From assembly GCA_036653075.1 (NCBI GenBank), contig JAVVUQ010000018.1:1-22436 (forward strand): a stretch of DNA of 22,436 nt. Direction: 5' to 3'. The notes beneath the pieces are model-generated. The model saw only the letters and a list, made by a program, of their open reading frames with translations, was not told the DNA's origin and searched no databases. A program made the translations under genes and the position numbers. This stretch comes from JAVVUQ01 sp036653075. Its GTDB lineage: Bacteria; Bacillota; Clostridia; Christensenellales; CAG-314. The first letter of the stretch is position 1. Each line of letters starts with the position of its first letter. Below, one piece after another: positions 15,619 to 22,436 of the stretch.

Positions 15619-18600
15619 ATGTTTAAGGACACGAATAACGATGGAAAGGAATTAAAGAATATTATAATTAAAGAAGAAAGTGAAAATGATAAAAATATAA
15701 ATCACATAAAAATCATGTCGCATATTGACGAAAAAGAAAATTTAAATAAGTTACCGCAAAGCGCTTATGGAATCAATATGTGGCAAGTAGATAACAATGG
15801 TAATATAGTAAAAAGTAAAGATTATTATAAAGCGGGGCGGTCGTCGGTATTGAATTATAAAATCGCATTTTGTTTAATACTTCCTCCGATAGAAATGTAC
15901 AGTGTTATAACGGATATATCTGTAACGTTAAAGTGGAAAGATGCAGATTTAAATGGTAGCAATAAAGCTAAGATTTATTTAGTGGATAAAAACGTAGCTG
16001 ACCCGCAATGCAACGAAGAACTAACATCGATTATATGTGAAAACAATGAAAGTACATTTTCATTAAATTCTGCGCTTGCTTACGCATTGAATGGTAATTA
16101 TTTTGTGATAGTTGCAGAAAATGAAGCGGTAAAATTTTACAATCAAAATTCAGTTACAGAGTGTCCTATTGTGGATTTAACGATTATAAAAAATACTCGA
16201 AGCGAAATAAGGCAATCATATATACATGGTGAAATTGGAAAAGACGAAAATTATAAAATAAACACAAGGACAGGAAAATTATTTATACAAAAGAGTTTGG
16301 CAAATTTATATAGCAATAAAAAGCCACTTAATTTAACTATAAATTATATAGCGGATGAAAAAGCGCGCAGTTTAACAGATAAATTGATAATTAAAGGTTG
16401 GAAATTCAATTATCAGCAGTACATAATCAAAGTGGATAGTAACTTTTGTTATATAAATGAAGCGGGAGAAATCATTTATTTTAAAAAGGGATATGTAAAT
16501 ATAGATAATATATATATTGATGACAATTCATTAGGTCTTATATTAAAAATAGAAGAAAAAGGGTATGTTTTACTTGATGATAACTATAATAAAATGACAT
16601 TTGACGAAGATGGAATTTTAATTAGCGAAAAAGATGTTTTTGAAAACGAACTTAAAATTGAGTATATTAAAGGTAATAATTATAAAAACAATAAAAGTAA
16701 ATATATTTCTCAAATAACAGATGGTAGTGGAAAAATTGCGTTATTTAGTTATAGTAAAAACGCTATTTCAATAGATATTGAAAATGAATCAATAGTACTT
16801 AATATGAATGAGAAAAGTTTTTTAGAAAGTGTAACTTGTAAAAATAATACGGTTAGATATGGTTATGAATTGTACAAAAATTATGAACGCTTAAATTCAA
16901 TAGAATCAAATGAAGGAAAATGTATTGATATTAAGTATTCGCAATTAGATATGAGTATAAGTGATATAAATGAATACGTTAATCACGAAGATAATTTAAA
17001 ACAAAGAGAGTTGATTAAAAGTTATAGCTTTATTTATGATAGATTAAAAACCTATATAATTAATGAAAAAAACGTTGTGTACATATACCAATATAATCAA
17101 TATGGTAAGAGTGAAAGTATCTTTGAGTACGCAGAAAATGGAATTTATAAAATTGAAAATAAAAATTTAGGTTTAAATTTCAACAAGATATTAACTTCAA
17201 AAAACAATAAAAATGGAAATAATTATAATGAAGATGATATTGATTTAAAGGAATTAGATTATAGAGTATACACGTTTAATGGGCAATGCGACGAAACTTG
17301 TTTATTAAATAATAACAAGTGGTATGAATGTGATAAAGTAATTTTAAATTTTAATAATAATCAAAGCATTGAAACTAATTTTACATATAAAGATATTATG
17401 CAAAATATAAAATGTTGCGCAAATAAAACTAACGAGTTAATTTCCATTTGGTTCAACAATAAAAAAGGATATATTCATAACGCGCAAAATATTACTATTG
17501 AAATATGCGGTAAAAGTTTTAATTATGACACACATTTTTTATTTGAAAATGCAGATGAGCGTAAGCTATTTGAAGTATTTAATACTAATAGCGAATACTG
17601 TATTATCGATAGAAGCGATAAAGTAATAGAGTATGATTATAATAAAAATGGAAAATTAAAAAGTAAAAAAGATAAAAATGGATTTATTAGAGAATATAAA
17701 TATGATGTGTTTGGAAACCTAATAAATATAAATATGTATAATTCAAATTATTGCAATCTAACTGATGGAAAGCCGATAGGTATTGCGTCAAATTTTGAGT
17801 ATTATAACGGTGAGTTTTTAACTACAATAAAAAAGCAATATGAATCAAAGCTTTATCATATGGATATTGAAAGGGACTATTTAGGAAAAATTAAAAATAT
17901 AACGGACTTTAATGGTAATATTTTTCAAGTCGAAAATTCGCAATCGGATATAATTAACAAAGAAATAGCTTTATTTTATGATAAAAATATTTTAGTAACA
18001 AAATACTTATACGACAATGGGAATAAACTTAGTATAAATGAAACAAATAATTTTTCAGATAACTTGGTTTGTGATAAAATTAAAAAATTCTGTTTTTGTA
18101 AAAACTGCAATAGAATTGAAATAATAAAACTGCAACGTTATTGCGATAACAATATGTATGATTGCATTGAAATTATATTTGGTAATGGCGAAGGATATAA
18201 ATTAACCTGTGATAAATATGGACGGTTTATTCAATCGCAAAAATTAATTAATGGCGCATACGGCGTTCCTTATATTATAAATATTTATTGTAATAATGAT
18301 GCTAATGAACTAAAAAACATAAACAGTTTAAATTATAGTTTTTTAATTAGCAATAGTCAAAGTTTATTGCGTAAAACAATTGACGGCGCAAATGGACAAT
18401 CGATTTATTATAAGTACGATAATCTAAATAGAAATATTGAAAGATATAGTGATATGTTTTCATTTAAAAAAATATTTGATAAAAATGGTAGAATAAACAA
18501 AGTATTTAAAGAATATGGATATTTAACATATAATCTTGAAAACGGAATATCAAAAATGCTTGCTTATAATAACGTAGACGATGTCAAAGAATGTAACAAA

Positions 18601-19899
18601 AAAATTGAAACAGCTAAATACTATTATACATATTGCTATAAATGTTTTGATTGCAATACAATTGAAAGCATTACAGTAAATTTAGGCGTTTATCAATGGA
18701 AAGAAGTTTATTTTTACGATGAGTTAGGCAGAATTTATAAAGTTTCAACCGAATTGAATGTTTATTATAGAGAAGATGATAGAGATATAATAGAAGAAAA
18801 ATTGGATAATAGAAAATTAAAGTCTTCTGTTGGTTTAAACAAAAAGTTTTCTTATTTAGATACTTGGAATGAAATAAAAGGAGTTAAAAAGAATTTTGGA
18901 ACTACAACATTAAAAAAATATATAAGCATAAATATGTTAACTAATAAATTAGACGACGAATCTGTTTTTAATACTCAATACGAGTATGATGGAAATGGAA
19001 ATATTGCTTGTCATAAACAAAATGGTCAAAAGGCTGCTACATTTGAATACGATATTTATGCAAGAGTTATACGAGAAAATAATCCGATGTTTAACGCTAC
19101 AATAACATATGATTTTGATATAAATAATAATATCATAAATATAAAAAATTATGAACTTTCATACGATAAACAATTGCCTATTCCTAAAAAAACGATTTGC
19201 TTTAAATATGAAAAAAATCCAAATGATTTACTTATAAATATAAATAATGAAAGTTATTCAGATTTTATTTATGATGAAGTAGGGTGTCCGATTACATATA
19301 AAGGGAAAACATTAAGATGGAATATGGGTAATTTGTTAGTTGAAATAGCAGATAAAAATCATATAGTAAACTTTAATTATAACGCAAATGGAGTTATAAT
19401 AAACAAACAACACATCGCTGATAATATTTTAAAATATTATATTGATTTTATTGTAGACGACGAAAAAATATTATGCGAATTGCATTATAATGATACATTT
19501 TTGGAAACGATAAGGTATATTTATGGCAATCAAAATTTAATTGGCTTTTTACATACATGCAACAGTGAAACTCACGCTTATTATTATCATACGAATTTAA
19601 AAGGTGATATTGTAGCTATATTTAATGAAGAAAACTGCTTGGTTGGAGAATACAGCTATGATGCGTTAGGCAATTGCGTAATAATTACAGATATAAATGG
19701 AATCGCAACAACAAATCCAATGAGATATAAGGGAATGCGCTATGATTGCGATATTGAAATGTATTACAACAAAAAACAATGGTATGATACTGAAACGGGA
19801 AGATATATAAATATTACGTTACGAGAATATTTCAAAAATCGCACGTCGCTAAACCCATTTGTAGACGACAAAACAATATTAAATAAATTATTAAAATAA
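15619..19899 (+). CDS. RHS/YD-repeat protein without a recognisable toxin tip
   Basis: This is a 1426-residue RHS-family protein. Such proteins form a beta-cocoon shell, often around a C-terminal toxin. The first ~190 residues are unassigned, possibly a diverged DNRLRE-like beta domain (ISVTLKWKDAD). Next come the segments NTRTGKLFIQ and GWKFNYQQYI (near 260) that precede the shell in Bacillota RHS proteins. YD-type repeats run from about 670 to 1290 (EYKYDVFGNL, YKYDNLNRN, FYDELGRI, YEYDGNGN). A core-like end follows: YYYHTNLKGDIVAIFN (near 1324), EYSYDALGN, NPMRYKGMRYD (near 1366) and WYDTETGRYIN. Only about 30 residues come after it. No signal peptide or membrane segment is visible. AGAGGTG is a good ribosome-binding site. 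The next gene is convergent, so no immunity gene follows on this strand. Family assignment is firm; the role is unknown. Confidence 0.88.
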   Translation: MFKDTNNDGKELKNIIIKEESENDKNINHIKIMSHIDEKENLNKLPQSAYGINMWQVDNNGNIVKSKDYYKAGRSSVLNYKIAFCLILPPIEMYSVITDISVTLKWKDADLNGSNKAKIYLVDKNVADPQCNEELTSIICENNESTFSLNSALAYALNGNYFVIVAENEAVKFYNQNSVTECPIVDLTIIKNTRSEIRQSYIHGEIGKDENYKINTRTGKLFIQKSLANLYSNKKPLNLTINYIADEKARSLTDKLIIKGWKFNYQQYIIKVDSNFCYINEAGEIIYFKKGYVNIDNIYIDDNSLGLILKIEEKGYVLLDDNYNKMTFDEDGILISEKDVFENELKIEYIKGNNYKNNKSKYISQITDGSGKIALFSYSKNAISIDIENESIVLNMNEKSFLESVTCKNNTVRYGYELYKNYERLNSIESNEGKCIDIKYSQLDMSISDINEYVNHEDNLKQRELIKSYSFIYDRLKTYIINEKNVVYIYQYNQYGKSESIFEYAENGIYKIENKNLGLNFNKILTSKNNKNGNNYNEDDIDLKELDYRVYTFNGQCDETCLLNNNKWYECDKVILNFNNNQSIETNFTYKDIMQNIKCCANKTNELISIWFNNKKGYIHNAQNITIEICGKSFNYDTHFLFENADERKLFEVFNTNSEYCIIDRSDKVIEYDYNKNGKLKSKKDKNGFIREYKYDVFGNLININMYNSNYCNLTDGKPIGIASNFEYYNGEFLTTIKKQYESKLYHMDIERDYLGKIKNITDFNGNIFQVENSQSDIINKEIALFYDKNILVTKYLYDNGNKLSINETNNFSDNLVCDKIKKFCFCKNCNRIEIIKLQRYCDNNMYDCIEIIFGNGEGYKLTCDKYGRFIQSQKLINGAYGVPYIINIYCNNDANELKNINSLNYSFLISNSQSLLRKTIDGANGQSIYYKYDNLNRNIERYSDMFSFKKIFDKNGRINKVFKEYGYLTYNLENGISKMLAYNNVDDVKECNKKIETAKYYYTYCYKCFDCNTIESITVNLGVYQWKEVYFYDELGRIYKVSTELNVYYREDDRDIIEEKLDNRKLKSSVGLNKKFSYLDTWNEIKGVKKNFGTTTLKKYISINMLTNKLDDESVFNTQYEYDGNGNIACHKQNGQKAATFEYDIYARVIRENNPMFNATITYDFDINNNIINIKNYELSYDKQLPIPKKTICFKYEKNPNDLLININNESYSDFIYDEVGCPITYKGKTLRWNMGNLLVEIADKNHIVNFNYNANGVIINKQHIADNILKYYIDFIVDDEKILCELHYNDTFLETIRYIYGNQNLIGFLHTCNSETHAYYYHTNLKGDIVAIFNEENCLVGEYSYDALGNCVIITDINGIATTNPMRYKGMRYDCDIEMYYNKKQWYDTETGRYINITLREYFKNRTSLNPFVDDKTILNKLLK

Positions 19900-19942
19900 A
19901 CAATATACAATAGGTATATATTTATATTTTTAATTTAAAACT

Positions 19943-20009
19943 AAAGCTATTTTATTTTTACAAATTTGACACAAAGGAAGTCATTAATTTGTATAGATAA
20001 AATAGCTTT
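19943..20009. terminator. Long stem-loop between convergent genes, probable bidirectional terminator
   Basis: A 13-bp perfect stem (AAAGCTATTTTAT at 19943-19955 with ATAAAATAGCTTT at 19997-20009) is followed by a symmetric 4x4 internal loop, a 7-bp stem (ACAAATT/AATTTGT), a 2-nt bulge and a 4-bp stem (TGAC/GTCA), closed by a 9-nt loop ACAAAGGAA. It lies between the 3' ends of the RHS gene and the desulfidase gene. Short T-rich tracts occur on both sides. Termination for both genes is the simplest reading; a small palindromic element or structured RNA is possible. Confidence 0.6.
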
Positions 20010-20047
20010 TAATTTGAATTATTATAATAGTAAAAAAGTCAAAAATA

Positions 20048-21319
20048 TTAATTTTCGAGCATAATTTGCAAAATTTCTCTATCAGTATCTTGCATTCCTT
20101 TTGAAGCCATTCTACCTACATTTTTAATTGTAATGTCTACGTCCTCATTTATTATGCCGCATTTGTCTGGATAACGTTTTCCGTCTATCGCTAAGAAATA
20201 AGCGTTGATAGCAGCGTCGAAACCGCATCCGATTTTAGCTGCGCAACTTGATTTAGCTCCATCGCAAATAACGCCAATGTCGTTTGCGAGAGTGTTAATT
20301 ATAACATTACGCAATACTTGCTTGTCATAATTTTGCAAAAAAGCCAAGCCGCAAACTGCGCCGCAAGTCGCTGAAATAGCGCCGCAGAAGGCGGATAAAC
20401 GGCCTATAAAAGTTTTTTGGTATATAGTTAAAAGATTAGAAAAGACTAAAGCTCTATCTAAATCCTCATCGGAAATCTTATTATATTTAGCGTATAAAAT
20501 TAAAGGAACGCTTGCGCCGATGCCTTGGTTTCCGCTGCCGCTATTAGTGACAACGGGTAATTTACAGCCGCACATACGCGCTTCGCTTGCAGCTAAGGCA
20601 TAAGCTTTCATTTTAGTATAAATGTTGTCGGGGTAATGATTTATATTAGTGATGCCGATAGCGATTCCGTAATTTCCTTTCATACCTTCGACGGCTATGG
20701 CGTAATTGAAATCTTTTTGCATTTTAATCAAATCGATTATGTTTGATAAATCCGCATTTTTCGCATAATCATAGATATTATCGAAACTTAATTGTTCTCG
20801 AGAAGTAAAAGTTCCATAAAACTTAGAATCGTCAGATTCTTTATTGAGTAATATTTTATTATTTTTAATAACTTTAACTATGTTATCGTGTAGATTAAGT
20901 ACTTCGACGGTAACGCAATTATTTCCATCGCTCATTTCAACGATAATATGCAAATTATGACAAGTTTCAAGATGTTTTACTATGCAAATATTTTGATTAT
21001 TCATTTCGTTGGCAAGTTTTATTTGTTCGGGCGTAATTTGCGATAATACTTGCATACCAAGACTACTTTTTCCACCAAAAGCGCCTAAAAGCGCGCTTGC
21101 TTGAATACCGCACATATTGTTTGAGTTAGGTACAACAACAGATTTAACATTTTTAATGATATTTCCGCTACAATAAACAGTAATCGTTTTAGGCAAAGCG
21201 TTCAAAACTTCCTTTGCATAAGCAGCAGCGTAAGCGATAGCGATAGGTTCTGTACAACCTTGCGCAGGCACAAGTTCTTCTTTTAAAATTAGGTCAAAAT
21301 TTTTATAAAAATTTTTCAT
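20048..21319 (-). CDS. cyuA: L-cysteine desulfidase / UPF0597 family (CyuA-like)
   Basis: This 423-residue protein belongs to the UPF0597 family (E. coli YhaM/CyuA, archaeal L-cysteine desulfidase), Fe-S enzymes that break L-cysteine into pyruvate, ammonia and sulfide and are related to the L-serine dehydratase alpha chain. The diagnostic segments are VPAQGCTEPIAIAYA near the N-terminus, GSGNQGIGASVP in the middle and the cysteine-rich C-terminal stretch ICDGAKSSCAAKIGCG; its cysteines, with that of GCTEP, are candidates for cluster binding. I chose the ATG at 21317-21319 because it has GGAG 7 nt upstream and begins MKNFYKNFDL, as in the family; an in-frame ATG 63 nt upstream lacks such support. 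Serine dehydration cannot be excluded. It lies 107 nt downstream of the yhhN-like gene and may be co-transcribed with it. Confidence 0.88.
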   Translation of the reverse strand: MKNFYKNFDLILKEELVPAQGCTEPIAIAYAAAYAKEVLNALPKTITVYCSGNIIKNVKSVVVPNSNNMCGIQASALLGAFGGKSSLGMQVLSQITPEQIKLANEMNNQNICIVKHLETCHNLHIIVEMSDGNNCVTVEVLNLHDNIVKVIKNNKILLNKESDDSKFYGTFTSREQLSFDNIYDYAKNADLSNIIDLIKMQKDFNYAIAVEGMKGNYGIAIGITNINHYPDNIYTKMKAYALAASEARMCGCKLPVVTNSGSGNQGIGASVPLILYAKYNKISDEDLDRALVFSNLLTIYQKTFIGRLSAFCGAISATCGAVCGLAFLQNYDKQVLRNVIINTLANDIGVICDGAKSSCAAKIGCGFDAAINAYFLAIDGKRYPDKCGIINEDVDITIKNVGRMASKGMQDTDREILQIMLEN

Positions 21320-21426
21320 AAGTAAACTCCGTAACGATAAGTAATAGTTTATAGTTTTTTTATATATATCATTATCATTCAAATTGATTAAATATAATCA
21401 CAGTTTTAAAAAGCTATTGAAATATA

Positions 21427-22101
21427 TTAAATAATCAATGAAATTGAAAATAGTAACATTCCGCAAAAGTAAGTTAATGAATTTAGCATTGTTAGTATAC
21501 GTTTTTTATATATGTACGAGTATACGCCAAGCAATATGTCAGAGAGGAAAAATAATGCGCCTCCAAATAATATTAGCGTATTAAAGGTGGAAAAATCAGG
21601 CGTTATGATAATAAACGTAATAGCCGAACTTATAAGTAATGACATAGAAAACATATAGGATTGAAGGAATGGTAAATTTATTCCAAGATTAGACTTATTA
21701 CTATCAAGTAATTTTAACAGTAAAAAAGTATTAATTACCGTTAAAAATATAGTTAAAATAATCCAATATGAAAAATGATTAATTGTCATATACATAGCTA
21801 TTATAAAAAACTGACAAAGAGAGAAAAAAACAATACCTATATTAAATTTCATAGCGTTTCGGCTTAAATAGCGTAAAAACCAATCACCGCATAGGGCGCA
21901 GCATAGCGCAAGTAGTAACAACAGTTTAACAATAGAAAAACCGCAAGTATAATAGCCATATATACCCAATGTTAAAAAAATAGCAGATAAAGACATTTTC
22001 AACAATGAGGCAACAGGAAAAGAAGCGGATTTTTTAAAAAACATATAAAATACCATAAGTATTAAATATATGAATATTACAACGTATACAAAAGGATTCA
22101 T
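21427..22101 (-). CDS. YhhN/TMEM86-family membrane protein (lysoplasmalogenase-like)
   Basis: This 224-residue protein is strongly hydrophobic, with about seven or eight likely membrane helices and few charged loops. The spacing and motifs match the YhhN/TMEM86 family: an Asp in ALCGDWFLRY, NIGIVFFSLCQFF (where an H or F-x-x-H pattern is usual), and a second Asp in GALFFLSDILLGVY followed by a C-terminal helix. Animal and some bacterial members hydrolyse the vinyl-ether bond of lysoplasmalogens. Many anaerobic Clostridia make plasmalogens, so that role is plausible but inferred. The start has AAGG upstream on the minus strand. It is the first gene of the minus-strand pair. Confidence 0.7.
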   Translation of the reverse strand: MNPFVYVVIFIYLILMVFYMFFKKSASFPVASLLKMSLSAIFLTLGIYGYYTCGFSIVKLLLLLALCCALCGDWFLRYLSRNAMKFNIGIVFFSLCQFFIIAMYMTINHFSYWIILTIFLTVINTFLLLKLLDSNKSNLGINLPFLQSYMFSMSLLISSAITFIIITPDFSTFNTLILFGGALFFLSDILLGVYSYIYKKRILTMLNSLTYFCGMLLFSISLII

Positions 22102-22262
22102 TTTTACCTTTATATTGATAGATTTTGTATTGTTTTTTCGTTTATTTTATTGACGTTTTTAAATAATGTTTCTTTTTCTTAATAAAGTTAATAAAACTAT
22201 CTTTTATCTATGTAATAACGATAATTTAAAGATTCTCACTTTAATAAGTTTAGCCATAATAT

Positions 22263-22291
22263 ATTTTATCATATTTTCTTAAAAATAACAA
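22263..22291 (-). promoter_or_regulatory. Promoter for the minus-strand yhhN-cyuA pair
   Basis: Read on the minus strand, TTGTTA (22291-22286) is 17 bp from TAAAAT (22268-22263), with TG two bases upstream of the -10 hexamer, giving an extended -10 TGATAAAAT. A start near 22256 leaves a leader of about 155 nt before the gene. The rest of 22102-22436 is AT-rich, and I see no gene in it. Confidence 0.55.
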
Positions 22292-22436
22292 ATGATTATA
22301 CCCACTATGATTTATATAATTTATTTATATTTATCCTTATATTTAAATATTAAATTAATTAAAGTTTAAAATTTTTAATACTGATTACGGATTATTCTAA
22401 ATTTTACAATAGATAAATATTAGAACAATTACTTGA

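Noticed and set aside
22292..22436. Possible partial gene at the right edge
   Set aside because: Frames are short, extremely AT-rich and lack a ribosome-binding site; nothing resembling a protein family is seen.

Overview
The window is AT-rich bacterial chromosome with genes and operon order typical of Bacillota (Firmicutes), most like Clostridia. UGA is used as a stop (fmt, rsmB and rlmN all end in TGA), so this is the standard bacterial code and not a mollicute. There are no tRNAs, rRNAs, transposases or CRISPR arrays. I cannot name a genus; an uncultured gut-type clostridial lineage is an inference.

Layout. (1) The left edge cuts into ligA (NAD+-dependent DNA ligase), which lacks only about its first 15 residues. 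After a weak hairpin, a good extended -10 promoter (2020-2048) opens a compact plus-strand run: gatC, gatA, a PurM/HypE-like AIR-synthase-family protein, yicC, rpoZ and coaBC. (2) A degenerate tandem array of about 42 bp units starts over the coaBC stop codon and precedes priA. (3) A 5 x 10 bp AT-rich tandem repeat precedes def, fmt, rsmB, rlmN and rsgA, which overlap one another by 1-4 nt and are probably translationally coupled. (4) rpe follows and ends in a strong terminator whose 3' arm lies in a recent 61-62 bp tandem duplication. (5) A 1426-residue orphan RHS/YD-repeat protein with its own promoter occupies 15.6-19.9 kb. (6) Beyond a long stem-loop, two minus-strand genes follow: a CyuA/UPF0597-type L-cysteine desulfidase and a YhhN/TMEM86-type membrane protein, with a good minus-strand promoter at 22263-22291.

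How the genes fit together. The left 15 kb is a conserved housekeeping block: DNA repair and replication restart (ligA, priA), tRNA-dependent amidation (gatCA), transcription (rpoZ), coenzyme A synthesis (coaBC), the initiator-Met cycle (def, fmt), ribosome and tRNA modification and assembly (rsmB, rlmN, rsgA), and pentose phosphate metabolism (rpe). It is a pared-down version of the usual clostridial/bacillar order. gatB is not next to gatA, remA and gmk are absent between yicC and rpoZ, and prpC/prkC are absent between rlmN and rsgA. The right 7 kb is accessory in character.

The points most worth a second look are the RHS protein with no visible signal peptide, toxin tip or immunity gene, the long intergenic stem-loop beside it, the coaBC-priA repeat array, and the absent operon members. 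I found no clear evidence of a wholly new system.
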